The notes under the pieces were generated by a model, which was not told the DNA's origin, did no database searches, and saw nothing but the letters and a program-made list of their open reading frames with translations. Positions 25,887 through 34,531 of a stretch of 64,000 nucleotides of DNA are shown here, piece after piece. The DNA comes from an uncultured Arenicella sp. (GTDB taxonomy: Bacteria > Pseudomonadota > Gammaproteobacteria > Arenicellales > Arenicellaceae). The DNA is taken from assembly GCA_947499305.1 (NCBI GenBank), contig CANMNN010000015.1:33802-97801 (forward strand). The letters run 5' to 3'. Numbering within the stretch: the first letter of the stretch is position 1; each line of letters starts with the position of its first letter. Position numbers and translations under genes: made by a program.

Positions 25887-27215
25887 ATGAGCCAACAAAG
25901 AATGGCCGAAACTAGTAACTACCGCACGTTTGTACTTTGGCTACTAACATTAGCCTATATCTTCAGCTTTATTGATCGCCAGATTATGGGCGCACTATCG
26001 CCAAGCATCAAAGCCGACCTAGGCTTTGAAGATTGGCAGCTCGGCCTCTTAAAAGGATTTGGCTTTGCCCTCCTCTATACAACCGTTGGCATTCCAATTG
26101 CCTGGTTAGCCGACCGCTACAGTAGAATCAAAATTGTCAGCGTCTCGGTTTTCTTTTGGAGCCTCTTCACAGCCTTTACCGGCATGGCAAATAGTTTCTT
26201 GACGATGCTTCTTGCCCGAACTGGTGTTGGTATAGGAGAAGCTGGTGGCTCGCCTCCTTCACACTCAATTATTTCAGACCTCTATCCTAAAGAGCAACGC
26301 GCCAGCGCTTTGGGCGTCTATTCTCTCGGAATTCCGATCGGCATAGCATTCTCATACATACTCGCTGGAATTCTGGTGGAAACGTTAGGGTGGCGCGGCA
26401 CCCTTATCTCTCTCGGCGTTGCTGGAATATTTTTGGCGATCATATTGGCACTTGTTGTAAAGGAGCCAAAGCGCGGTCAAATGGAAGGCGACAATATTGT
26501 TTTAAAACCCGTTGGGATCGGTGAATCGATCAAAACACTGGCAAAGATTCCGAGCTGGTGGGCTATGTGTATGGGGATTGCGTGGGTTAGCTTTGGCGGC
26601 TATGCGGTCGCTAATTGGGGAGTGGATTATGCAGTACGTTTTGCGCCTGAATTCACTCCGGGCTTGGGCAATGGCAAATTCAAATGGCTGATGCTGATGC
26701 TCGGCCTAATTCACCTTGTCGGTTATGGTGCGGGAACTTACTACGGTGCATTAATCACTGAAAAGTTAGCGAAAAAGAACATCAGCGCATACGGCTGGCT
26801 ACCAGGAAGCGTACTGCTTTTGGGAGTACCCGCTTTGATCGGCGCATTTTGGGTAGACGACATAATTACGCACTTGTGCCTAGTGACCATATACTTAGTG
26901 TCTGCGGGTTTCTATCTCGGCCCAAGCTTTGCTGCGGCCCAAACACTTGCGCCGATTAATATGCGCGCGATGTCTACGGCCTTGTTCTTTTTAATTTTGA
27001 ATCTAATTGCGCTTGGTGGGGGTCCGACCTATGTCGGATTAGTAAGCTCAGCACTCGCCGAACAATACGGTGAAGTGCACTCCTTGCGACTGGCGATTAC
27101 TTCACTGATCGTTCCTTACATAATATCAATTCTCTGCTTCTTTTGGGCCGCCAAAACGCTGCCAAAGGATTGGGCCGAAGCTGAATCACGCAACAAACAA
27201 ATGGCCAAGGGATAG
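25887..27215 (+). CDS. MFS transporter, spinster-like
   Basis: A 442-residue inner-membrane transporter with about 12 helices. Signatures: FSFIDRQIMGALSPSIKADL in helix 1 (the Asp-Arg-Gln motif of spinster-type MFS proteins), the motif-A loop WLADRYSRIKI, and RTGVGIGEAGGSPPSHSIISD in helices 4-5. The C-terminal half shows PINMRAMSTALFFLILNLIALGGGP. This subfamily is common near catabolic genes for aromatic or lipid-like compounds, but no such genes are adjacent. GGAGAGGAG 5 nt upstream is a strong ribosome site. Convergent with the Lrp-type gene. Confidence 0.87.
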   Translation: MSQQRMAETSNYRTFVLWLLTLAYIFSFIDRQIMGALSPSIKADLGFEDWQLGLLKGFGFALLYTTVGIPIAWLADRYSRIKIVSVSVFFWSLFTAFTGMANSFLTMLLARTGVGIGEAGGSPPSHSIISDLYPKEQRASALGVYSLGIPIGIAFSYILAGILVETLGWRGTLISLGVAGIFLAIILALVVKEPKRGQMEGDNIVLKPVGIGESIKTLAKIPSWWAMCMGIAWVSFGGYAVANWGVDYAVRFAPEFTPGLGNGKFKWLMLMLGLIHLVGYGAGTYYGALITEKLAKKNISAYGWLPGSVLLLGVPALIGAFWVDDIITHLCLVTIYLVSAGFYLGPSFAAAQTLAPINMRAMSTALFFLILNLIALGGGPTYVGLVSSALAEQYGEVHSLRLAITSLIVPYIISILCFFWAAKTLPKDWAEAESRNKQMAKG

Positions 27216-27231
27216 GGAATTTGCCAATAGG

Positions 27232-27705
27232 CTAAGCGATTGCAGTTGAAGCATCTATTAGATTTCGTTGCTTCAACTGCTCCATCGAAAAGGTCGAGGA
27301 TACATCTTTAAGCCCAGGGACTGAACCAATCAGTGTTTGGTAAACTGAATCATAGTGAGCTAAATCTCTGAGAGCTAACTTTAATAAGTAATCCACATCG
27401 CCTGTCATTCGGTGGCACTCAACTATCTCAGGGATTAAATCGATGCTGTGAGCAAATGAGCTAACCCATTCTTCGCTGTGTCGCTCTAAACGTAACGTGA
27501 CAAACGCCACAAGGTTTAGCCCCACCGCTTTTGGGCTCACTACCGCTACGCGTCGCTCAATAACACCTTGCTCTTCAAGTTTTTTAATTCTTCGCCAGCA
27601 TGGATTATTGCTCAAGCCTACCTGTTCAGCGATTTCCTGCACAGAAAGTGTGGCATCGAGCTGGAGCAAGCGAAGGATATGCCAATCCAAACGATCTATC
27701 TTCAT
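27232..27705 (-). CDS. Lrp/AsnC family transcriptional regulator
   Basis: 157 residues. It has an N-terminal AsnC-type HTH (RLDWHILRLLQLDATLSVQEIAEQVGLSNNPCWRRIKKLEEQGVI) and a C-terminal RAM/Lrp ligand-binding alpha/beta domain (AFVTLRLERHS ... VVECHRMTGDVDYLLKLALRD type segment). These factors usually sense amino acids. A proline-type symporter lies nearby on the same strand, which makes control of amino-acid uptake a reasonable but unproven guess. Confidence 0.9.
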   Translation of the reverse strand: MKIDRLDWHILRLLQLDATLSVQEIAEQVGLSNNPCWRRIKKLEEQGVIERRVAVVSPKAVGLNLVAFVTLRLERHSEEWVSSFAHSIDLIPEIVECHRMTGDVDYLLKLALRDLAHYDSVYQTLIGSVPGLKDVSSTFSMEQLKQRNLIDASTAIA

Positions 27706-27787
27706 AACTACGCCCCCTATTTAGTTATCTAATCTCTTATTTATACCTTTAATAACTTAAAATTCCAAAAGTTTAGATTTTAATAGA

Positions 27788-28069
27788 TTATTTTTTTCCT
27801 CTTCGGTTTATCGACTCATACAACTCAGCTACATTCTTACTTGCAGAATCAACAAAAATAAACGGCAGAAATGCATGCACTAAACAAGCCAGTGCTGTAA
27901 CAAACAAGCTCCAAGAAAAGCACGATGCCTTGAGTAAATGCTGACAGTAGGATTCATTGATTGAATTAGGGTGCTCGGTAAAAAACGATACTAATTTCAT
28001 AGACATTGCCAAAGGTAAAAACAGAGTTCCAAGGGGCACCAGTTTAGCCCCTTCTTCTATTGAGAGCAT
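27788..28069 (-). CDS. DUF6356-like small membrane protein
   Basis: A 93-residue frame. From residue 24 it matches the DUF6356 pattern: MKLVSFFTEHPNSINESYCQHLLKA as two short pieces, then a hydrophobic helix and VHAFLPFIFVDSASKNVAELYESI. The first 23 residues are poorly conserved in character, so translation may start at ATG 28006 or 28000, but no start has a clear ribosome site. One or two membrane helices are predicted. Function unknown. It lies between the Lrp-type gene and the symporter, all on the minus strand. Confidence 0.65.
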   Translation of the reverse strand: MLSIEEGAKLVPLGTLFLPLAMSMKLVSFFTEHPNSINESYCQHLLKASCFSWSLFVTALACLVHAFLPFIFVDSASKNVAELYESINRRGKK

Positions 28070-28174
28070 CCCAAACCAAACTGCGAATTCCCGAAAAATT
28101 AGATAAAAATTGCATTAAAGACGCCTAGATTAGAACCATGAACCACTAAAACAAGCCTGCCGTACTTTATCGAT

Positions 28175-29593
28175 CTACGCGGAAGATTCAGTCTTTTTGC
28201 GATTTGATAGCAACACCAAAGTCCCGGCAACGAACGGTAGCAAGCGCTCAACAACATCACCGGGTGCATTTTCGGCTAAAGACAATAGAATCGTTAAACC
28301 GAAGCCGACAGCTATCGCGATAACAAGGCCAATTGAAGACACTTCGATCCGCGCTAAACGAAAAAACAGCGCCGGCCCAAAGGCTGCACCAAGTGCCATC
28401 CATGCAAACAGAACTCGACTAAAAATAGCCTGAGGCAAATAAAGCGCGACAACGACTGACGCTAACACCAATAGGACGATACTCAAGCGAGAAACCAACA
28501 GCAGACGCTCCGGCTTATCTCGACCAAGTCCAAGATCATTCGCTATAGCGGCGGCGGCTGAAAGCAATTGACTATCAGCCGTTGACATAATCGCTGATAA
28601 CACAGCTGCCAAAAATATTGCGCTTACCACGGTTGGAAACAATCCATCGAGCATCACAAAGAATATTTGCTCTGGGTTTGACAGACCCGCATGTAAGACA
28701 TGGCCGCTGAGGCCCACAAACCACATACCTAGAAATACAATCAAGTACCATACAACTGTTATCGTGCGAGCTCTGCGCATAGCGTTAGCATCTCGAAGTG
28801 CCATAATTCTTGCCATTAAATGCGGTTGACCATAGGTGCCAAAACCTATAGACAAGCCGCCAACAATAATGCCAAGTGCAAACAGTAGGCCATTGCTCGC
28901 CGTTAAACTCAAGTGAGAAGCATCGCCATGCTCGGCCAAGCCCTCAAGCAGGCCACTAAATCCACCTACCCCAATGTAGGCAGCAATCGGCATAAAGATC
29001 GCGGCGATGGCCATTAGAGACCCTTGAACTGCATCGGTTACGCTTACCGCCCAAAATCCTCCAAGCAAGGTATAGATCATTATGATGAAAGCACCAAGAG
29101 TAATACTGCTTGTCATAGATAAATCAAATGTAGAGGCAAACGTATTACCAGCACCCTGGAATTGAGCGGCAACATAAAGTGTAAATGAGGCAACTATGAT
29201 AAAAGTGGACAAATAGATAATAGCCTTTCGCGCACCTCCTTTAGATTGATGCGCTATGACTTCTGTCAAAGTAATATAATCATGGTCGCGACTGAAACGC
29301 ATCAACCGCGGTGCGAGCCAGAACCAGACAACAAACATAGATGTGATCGAGCCAAGCGCTACCCAAATGGTTGAAATACCGAACTGATAAGCAATACCGG
29401 TTAAGCCCAATAACACCCACGCGGATGCGGCACTCGATGAATAGCTCAAAGCGGCAACAACCGGGCCTAAACCTCGCCCCCCTAAAAAGAAATCATCGCT
29501 ACTTTTTGTTCTTTTCGACGCCCACCAACCGATACTAATAAGCACCAGCTTGTAGAGAATCAGTGTCGCTAAAACAATTTCAGTTTTTTGCAT
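28175..29593 (-). CDS. sodium:solute symporter (PutP-like)
   Basis: A 472-residue member of the SSS family with about 13 membrane helices. The N-terminus matches proline symporters: STKSSDDFFLGGR-type loop, LGPVVAALSYSSSAASAWVLLGL (Na+ site region) and the typical GFWAVSVTDAVQG and SAIMSTADSQLLSAAAAIANDL segments. It imports a small solute, likely proline or a related amino acid, with Na+. The substrate is not certain because the ASDMSG box of E. coli PutP is changed here. It is preceded by the TauE-like gene on the same strand across a 146-bp gap. Confidence 0.82.
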   Translation of the reverse strand: MQKTEIVLATLILYKLVLISIGWWASKRTKSSDDFFLGGRGLGPVVAALSYSSSAASAWVLLGLTGIAYQFGISTIWVALGSITSMFVVWFWLAPRLMRFSRDHDYITLTEVIAHQSKGGARKAIIYLSTFIIVASFTLYVAAQFQGAGNTFASTFDLSMTSSITLGAFIIMIYTLLGGFWAVSVTDAVQGSLMAIAAIFMPIAAYIGVGGFSGLLEGLAEHGDASHLSLTASNGLLFALGIIVGGLSIGFGTYGQPHLMARIMALRDANAMRRARTITVVWYLIVFLGMWFVGLSGHVLHAGLSNPEQIFFVMLDGLFPTVVSAIFLAAVLSAIMSTADSQLLSAAAAIANDLGLGRDKPERLLLVSRLSIVLLVLASVVVALYLPQAIFSRVLFAWMALGAAFGPALFFRLARIEVSSIGLVIAIAVGFGLTILLSLAENAPGDVVERLLPFVAGTLVLLSNRKKTESSA

Positions 29594-29739
29594 CGCGCAT
29601 CCAAAGTGAAAATTAGTCCTGACCCCTATGATAAGCCTGTGATCTCATGCTTAACAACGTAAAAGAACAATGATCCAGTTTCCGTATAGAAACCTCCGCA
29701 TTCAAACCCACTTTAGGACCAAATTGCTCTGCTAATCGA

Positions 29740-30552
29740 CTACATCACGCCCGCACTAATCAATACCCAGATAGCAATCGCGGTTTTTAATTGCACTGGT
29801 GATAGTAGATTCGCTATCGGTCTAGCGAGCGTACCACCCACCGCAGCAGCCGGCCCAGCGAATACCAGGATATTAAAGTCAATCAACTGATCAACCCATA
29901 GGTATTTTTGAACTCCAAACCAAACCGCCACAGCACTGATTGTAACCGCCACTCCAACAGCCATTCTTACGGGGAAGCGCAGCAGTATCAAAGCGATCGC
30001 GATTAATTCGCCGACACCAACAGACAACCAAGCCGTGATTATGCCGCCTATTATCGCGGTGACTATCAGAAGAGTTTTGAGTGCCAAACTATCTAGAACT
30101 CGGCTTACATCACCCGCTTCTAGATCTGGCGCTCTTACTTTAGCGAGGCGATAGGTGGTAAATAGAATCGCGATCCCGAAAAACGCCGAGAAGCCTTTGA
30201 ATATGCTGAGTGTCTGTGTTGCGCCTCCTGAAACCAGAACGGTTTGACCTAAACCGACACCGGCAATGGTTGGCAATATAAAGAACAAGCATAAGGTTCG
30301 ATAGCAATTCCATGCTGAACTTGACGCAACGTCTCGTTGAGCTTTGCGTGCGTACTTGTACCAGGCGACGGTGCCAGCGGTCATCCCAAAGCACTGAATT
30401 GCAAAACTCGTTGCAATAATTGACCCGTGCTCAATACCTAGCAACTTGAAAGCAGGTACAAACACTATACCGCCACCAGCCCCCGTAGCATTGGCAACGA
30501 TGGCGCCTAAGAGAGCCAACAATAAAAATGGTGCGTAATTTATATCAATCAA
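29740..30552 (-). CDS. TauE/SafE family sulfite exporter-like protein
   Basis: A 270-residue inner-membrane protein with about eight helices in two repeats. The family glycine-rich segments are visible: LALLGAIVANATGAGGGIVFVP and, in the second half, WLSVGVGELIAIALILLRFPVRMAVGVAV. Family members export or import organosulfonates, sulfite or other anions. The substrate cannot be assigned. It has no associated taurine or sulfur genes in this window. Confidence 0.87.
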   Translation of the reverse strand: MIDINYAPFLLLALLGAIVANATGAGGGIVFVPAFKLLGIEHGSIIATSFAIQCFGMTAGTVAWYKYARKAQRDVASSSAWNCYRTLCLFFILPTIAGVGLGQTVLVSGGATQTLSIFKGFSAFFGIAILFTTYRLAKVRAPDLEAGDVSRVLDSLALKTLLIVTAIIGGIITAWLSVGVGELIAIALILLRFPVRMAVGVAVTISAVAVWFGVQKYLWVDQLIDFNILVFAGPAAAVGGTLARPIANLLSPVQLKTAIAIWVLISAGVM

Positions 30553-30950
30553 TGTGTGCTAATTGCAGGTTGGCATAACAGTCTGCGCCATTGTAAACCA
30601 ATGGGGAAAGACTTAAACACGAAAGTGCTATCCACACTTAAACATTTCACGCAACTGATTGTCGGCAGGCCCTAATAGAAATTGTGTGTAGGGGTCTTTA
30701 GCTGGTTCAAGGTTCTAGAACCGCAGAGAAGAACTCAATGAGAATAAGGCATTTATATGAATCTATCGCAATTCATCGGAGCCATTAATTGTTATCGCGC
30801 CATTGGTTCGGCAGTTTGAATTACAGTTCATCTACTGGCCCAATCCCTTAAGTTAATATTGGCAAATAAAATCACTAGGACAATGAGCATAAATAAGGTT
30901 TTTTCTAATCAGGGCGCGTAAATTTATAGATGCCCTTATTGCACTTAAAA
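30553..30950. other. gene-free region
   Basis: 398 bp between the TauE-like gene and the receiver-like gene. AATAAGG (near 30892) and CCTTATT (near 30933), with an inner AGGGC/GCCCT, can pair over a long loop downstream of the receiver-like gene. Neither arm is followed by a convincing T-run on the minus strand. No coding frame is supported. Confidence 0.4.
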
Positions 30951-31523
30951 TTACTGATCAATATCCGAATAGCTCTCGATAGATAGCTGTTCAATAGAGT
31001 CTCCCTCGCTCTCAACTGAACCTATATAATCTCTTAAGTGTGTAGCGATGGCGTTGCTTAATTTGGATCTTTCTCGTTTAGATATAAATTTAATTGCCAG
31101 TTCAGATTGATCCTCATAATAACGAATAACTAAACGTTGAAAGCGATCCATCGAAGACATTAGCGTTATCGGAGCACCTGGAGCACACTGACTTATTAGG
31201 TCTACAGATCTATGCTGGCCGGTCACCAAATGATTGGTCTTAACAAACTGATCATGCGGCACAGAGTGTTTGTCGTCGGGAATATTACAATCAACCAGGG
31301 AAAATGCAATGCTCTTAAAGTTTTGACACGCCTTACGCAAAGTCAGTAGATCACCAATCTTTATGATCTGCATACTCTTGAGCAGCTCTAGCTGCTTACT
31401 ACTTAGCGTACGAGCCTCTCTCAAGGCTCTGACCTCAACCATGATTAGTTGCGCTAACAAGTTCATTTGATCTACATCATCTTCTAATACAAAAATGGCA
31501 GGCCGAGTGTAGGTTTGGGTCAT
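30951..31523 (-). CDS. divergent response-regulator receiver-like protein
   Basis: 190 residues. Pieces of a receiver domain can be followed in order. The acidic pocket is FVLEDDVDQ (D14, D15). After an unusual insertion of about 35 residues, the putative phosphoacceptor Asp is in FSLVDCNIPDD. The Ser/Thr switch is in PITLMSS, and the conserved Lys in IKFISKRER. No output domain follows, only an acidic tail. It would therefore be a single-domain or degenerate receiver. Its first codons overlap the stop of the preceding small gene by 4 bp, so the two are translationally coupled. Family assignment is moderate. Confidence 0.6.
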   Translation of the reverse strand: MTQTYTRPAIFVLEDDVDQMNLLAQLIMVEVRALREARTLSSKQLELLKSMQIIKIGDLLTLRKACQNFKSIAFSLVDCNIPDDKHSVPHDQFVKTNHLVTGQHRSVDLISQCAPGAPITLMSSMDRFQRLVIRYYEDQSELAIKFISKRERSKLSNAIATHLRDYIGSVESEGDSIEQLSIESYSDIDQ

Positions 31524-31780
31524 TGTGTCGTTAGAGAAATAGGTACGCTATTGGAAACTAGATCGCTGGCGTCAATTTGCTCGTCGACAGCTACCTGTTG
31601 CGCGCAACTCTCGACCGTAACAGTATGTGCTTTTCCAGTATCGACATAGTCTATAAACGCCTGATCAAGCGCAGCTTGTTCAGCTTGATAGCAGTCTGTA
31701 AAGTTCGTTTGATAGTCTGCTAGGTGCACGATATTGTGATCATTCACCGCAAACGACAATAGTATGGTTATTGTTTTCAT
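31520..31780 (-). CDS. small protein of unknown function
   Basis: 86 residues, not recognised. The N-terminus is mildly hydrophobic (MKTITILLSFAV) but too short for a standard signal peptide. The rest is acidic with two Cys (DCYQ and ESCAQQ). It overlaps the receiver-like gene by 4 bp, which supports it as a real coding unit and suggests a partner role, for example a sensor or modulator. It is the first gene downstream of tRNA-Lys on the minus strand. Confidence 0.5.
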   Translation of the reverse strand: MKTITILLSFAVNDHNIVHLADYQTNFTDCYQAEQAALDQAFIDYVDTGKAHTVTVESCAQQVAVDEQIDASDLVSNSVPISLTTQ

Positions 31781-32057
31781 TTACCCAACCCTGAGTATTT
31801 AACCCGAATCGAGATGGTACAGCAATTGATGTATTTTGACGACTCTCTCAGCCAGCAAGTCACTAAAGTTTACAAAACACTAGTTTTTAGTCGGCTAATT
31901 CTGAACTGTCTGCACCCCACAGATGCATCTACCCATAATTAGTCTCTTCAGCAAAACACGGAAGTTCGATAGTGACACAATAAAGTCCTTTCAATGAGCT
32001 TCGAAAGAGTACATTTTGCCCCTCATTACAGGCTTCGGTGTCCCCAACTTAAATAAT
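31781..32057 (+). other. gene-free region, possible small RNA on the plus strand
   Basis: No ORF is supported here, yet a plus-strand intrinsic terminator closes the region at 32060-32078 with no plus-strand gene for about 4.8 kb upstream. GCCCC near 32018-32022 and CCCC at 32042-32045 can pair with the GGGGC of that terminator as alternative structures. A short transcript starting somewhere after 31850 would explain it. No promoter is strong enough to define a 5' end. Confidence 0.3.
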
Positions 32058-32078
32058 GGAGCACTTCGGGGCTTTTTT
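32058..32078 (+). terminator. orphan intrinsic terminator with UUCG tetraloop
   Basis: AGC-A-C (32060-32064), loop TTCG and G-G-GCT (32069-32073) form a short stem with one A-G mismatch and the very stable C(UUCG)G tetraloop. Two more G-U pairs are possible. A run of six T follows (32073-32078). It points along the plus strand, where no annotated gene precedes it. Confidence 0.6.
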
Positions 32079-32086
32079 GAATCAAC

Positions 32087-32113
32087 ACAAAAAAGCCCGC
32101 ACTAGGCGGGCTT
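32087..32113 (-). terminator. intrinsic terminator of tRNA-Lys
   Basis: AAGCCCGC (32093-32100), loop ACTAG and GCGGGCTT (32106-32113) form an 8-bp GC-rich stem. On the minus strand it runs into a T-tract (complement of 32089-32094). It starts 11 bp after the encoded CCA end of the tRNA. Confidence 0.88.
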
Positions 32114-32123
32114 GGCATTTGAG

Positions 32124-32199
32124 TGGTGGGCCGTGGGCGGCTCGAACGCCCGACCACCTGATTAAAAGTCAGATGCTCTACCAACTGAGCTAACGGCCC
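32124..32199 (-). tRNA. tRNA-Lys (anticodon UUU)
   Basis: A 76-nt tRNA including an encoded CCA. The acceptor stem GGGCCGT (5' end at 32199) pairs with ACGGCCC (complement of 32128-32134), and the discriminator is A. The D-arm region reads TAGCTCAGTTGGTAGAGC. The anticodon stem-loop CTGA-CTTTTAA-TCAG gives UUU. The T-arm has GTTCGAGCC. It has its own promoter and terminator. In pseudomonads the tRNA-Lys next to queC is an integration site for large islands (PAPI-1/pKLC102 type). No integrase or repeated 3' end is visible in this window. Confidence 0.97.
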
Positions 32200-32217
32200 T
32201 TACTCAAACGAGGCGTG

Positions 32218-32246
32218 ATTATCTTTACTTAAATGCCTCTGGTCAA
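32218..32246 (-). promoter_or_regulatory. sigma70 promoter of tRNA-Lys
   Basis: On the minus strand TTGACC (complement of 32241-32246) and GATAAT (complement of 32218-32223) are separated by 17 bp. Transcription would start near 32211, about 12 nt before the mature tRNA. The GC-rich discriminator (CACGCC) is typical of stable-RNA promoters under growth-rate control. Confidence 0.85.
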
Positions 32247-32300
32247 CCTTTTTTCGCAGTTTATTTGCTTAATTTTTGCGCTTTTTTCGCGATCGGCTTT

Positions 32301-33782
32301 TTAAAGCAAAATGATCGCTAGCTCAGCAAAAGCGACGCTAAGAGTAGAGTAGATTATGGTTTTAGTGGTGTGAACATTCAGTTGATGTGAGGTTTTTTTA
32401 GATGCTAAACCCAAGGCAACAATCGTAAGCGCTACCACAACACTGTAAATAAGCGTTTTAATCCAGAAATAGCTGGCTCTCAAATCATATGCCGATAAGG
32501 CCATTATTTGCATAGGAGCATGCACATCAAACAACTGACCGGTCGCGATCACCCCTCCTAGCCATACACTTGCAGTGAACCAGCATACGGTACAAAACAT
32601 CGCCAAGAATAGGGCCAATGCACTTGGCGCGCGAAGATATTGACAACTTGGCACATTCAAAAGTTGCAATGCGCGCACTCTCTTACCTCGGACCATCTCG
32701 CCCAACCAGTTTGAGACAATGCTTCCAGAGCGCGCGGCGAATAACATTGCCCCAATCGCAGGAGCCAAATACAAAACATAGCGTCCGCCCATCATATCGA
32801 TCAAGTTTTCGGGTTTGACAAAGTAGCTGACTAACCCAGTCAAAGAATTATCGGCCAACATTCGAACTACCGCGATGATTGTTGAACCCAACATTAATCC
32901 AACCAAGGCAAAAAATATCGCACCACTAATAAAGCTCAAATAGAACGTATATGCCGCGATTGAAAACTCGTCTCGAGCAGACCTGGGAATATGAGGCATG
33001 CAGGCTAGGCTGGAGGCCATCCCTATTAACCATTTACCCACAGGCCATTCTGGATTAGATGTGGCCGGGGACCCAGTAATGGGTTCAAGCACTTCCTGCA
33101 ATTGGGCCTGCAATACAAGTTGACGATCATGTAATTCTTGCTTGCTGATCGGCAAATTGGGCCAATCGGCGATTAGAGTGAGCCTCTTTCCCTGCAAGCG
33201 AAATACCTTATTCGCAACTTGAGCAATGTAAAACGGATTATGTGACACCGTCATGCAGGCCTTATTCTTGGTCTTTGATAATTCATTAACCGTATCAGCG
33301 AGTTTAACCAAATTGGCTAGATCTAAGCCTGCATCCGGCTCATCGAATAAAATTAAATCTGGGCTAGTTAGTAAGGTCCGGGCAATGGCAACACGACGCA
33401 TTTGCCCACCACTAAGTTGGCACACATTAACTTTGAATAAACTCGGGTCAATATTAAGTTGTTGCAATACCTTTTCAATTTCGGTATCGCCTAATTCAGA
33501 GCCATCACTTGGGCGATTATAACGAGCCACTAACCGCAAGTTATCAAGAACATTTAAATGATCGAGTAAGGCGCCTTCTTGTAAAACCATCGTCGCACTT
33601 GATTGGCGATCTAAGTGAATAGCCGATGAAGCCGAGTCGACGATAAGGCTAAGCAATGAAGACTTGCCGCCACCGCTATCACCAACGATAACTACGTGTT
33701 CGCCACGCTCTACTTCTAAGTCTAAGTTTTCAAATAAGGCTTTCTCACCGAAGCCAAAATCCAAACCATCAATCTTTAGCAT
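32301..33782 (-). CDS. ABC ATPase fused to MlaE-type permease
   Basis: A 493-residue fusion. Residues 1-215 are an ABC ATPase: Walker A GDSGGGKSSL (about 34-43), signature LSGGQMRRVAIARTLL, Walker B LILFDEPDAGLD and switch His in TVSHNP. Residues about 265-493 are an MlaE-type permease with five to six helices (FYLSFISGAIFFALVG, YLAPAIGAMLFAARSGS, the EMVRGKRVRALQLLNVP loop). In Mla lipid-transport systems these are separate MlaF and MlaE proteins. No MCE protein, MlaB or MlaC gene is adjacent, so the system is either minimal or scattered. Probably moves phospholipid or another lipid across the inner membrane. It follows queC by 51 bp. Confidence 0.85.
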   Translation of the reverse strand: MLKIDGLDFGFGEKALFENLDLEVERGEHVVIVGDSGGGKSSLLSLIVDSASSAIHLDRQSSATMVLQEGALLDHLNVLDNLRLVARYNRPSDGSELGDTEIEKVLQQLNIDPSLFKVNVCQLSGGQMRRVAIARTLLTSPDLILFDEPDAGLDLANLVKLADTVNELSKTKNKACMTVSHNPFYIAQVANKVFRLQGKRLTLIADWPNLPISKQELHDRQLVLQAQLQEVLEPITGSPATSNPEWPVGKWLIGMASSLACMPHIPRSARDEFSIAAYTFYLSFISGAIFFALVGLMLGSTIIAVVRMLADNSLTGLVSYFVKPENLIDMMGGRYVLYLAPAIGAMLFAARSGSIVSNWLGEMVRGKRVRALQLLNVPSCQYLRAPSALALFLAMFCTVCWFTASVWLGGVIATGQLFDVHAPMQIMALSAYDLRASYFWIKTLIYSVVVALTIVALGLASKKTSHQLNVHTTKTIIYSTLSVAFAELAIILL

Positions 33783-33833
33783 AGACTGCTAACCAATTTG
33801 CGCAAAAAATGCCTGACGATTCCGATTACTCAC

Positions 33834-34505
33834 CTATCTAGAGATAGCTGGGTCGATCTTGCCTGCGGCATTGAAACCCTCAGCTCGTATACGACAAGAA
33901 TCGCATTCGCCACAAATTTTTCCGTCTGTACGAGGGTTATAGCAGGAGATGGTTAGCGAATAATCCACTCCGAGCGCCAAGCCCTTCGCGATTATTTCAG
34001 CTTTAGTTAAATGAATGATCGGCGCTTCGATCCTTATAGTCTCACCCTCGACACCAGCTTTTGTGGCTAGATTTGCAAGATTCTGAAAAGCTTCAATGTA
34101 TTCTGGCCGGCAATCAGGATAGCCTGAGTAATCGACCGCGTTAGCACCAATAAAAATAGCCTTAGCTTCGAGCACCTCGGCCCACCCCAGCGCGGCTGAC
34201 AAAAACACGGTATTGCGAGCCGGAACATAAGTAATGGGTATATCATCGCTCTCTTCGGTCGGCACATTGATGTCTCGATCCGTCAGCGCTGAGCCGCCGA
34301 AATTGCCAATATCTATTCGCACCACGCGATGCTCTTTCGCGCCATTGGCGGCCGATACTTTCTTTGCCCGATCAAGTTCAATACGATGCCGCTGACCATA
34401 ATCCATACTCAAGGTATAACATTCGTAGCCCTGATCAATCGCCATGGCGAGAACAGTCGCCGAATCTAGGCCACCGGAAACAAGTATTACTGCTTTTTTA
34501 GTCAT
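33834..34505 (-). CDS. queC: 7-cyano-7-deazaguanine synthase
   Basis: A 223-residue PP-loop ATPase that converts 7-carboxy-7-deazaguanine to preQ0 in queuosine synthesis. PP-loop: [14 protein letters not shown]. Zn site: Cys residues in [21 protein letters not shown]. The [11 protein letters not shown] and [18 protein letters not shown] segments are family-typical. It follows queE by 26 bp in the same transcription direction, so the gene encoding the preceding step is immediately upstream. Near its expected place after the tol-pal genes. Confidence 0.96.
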   Translation of the reverse strand: MTKKAVILVSGGLDSATVLAMAIDQGYECYTLSMDYGQRHRIELDRAKKVSAANGAKEHRVVRIDIGNFGGSALTDRDINVPTEESDDIPITYVPARNTVFLSAALGWAEVLEAKAIFIGANAVDYSGYPDCRPEYIEAFQNLANLATKAGVEGETIRIEAPIIHLTKAEIIAKGLALGVDYSLTISCYNPRTDGKICGECDSCRIRAEGFNAAGKIDPAISR

Positions 34506-34531
34506 GTCTAATTCTCAATCTATACTCGTAG

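Noticed and set aside
32124..32199. Integrated element at tRNA-Lys
   Set aside because: No integrase, no visible duplicate of the tRNA 3' end and no mobility genes in the window; only the general hot-spot reputation of this tRNA supports it.
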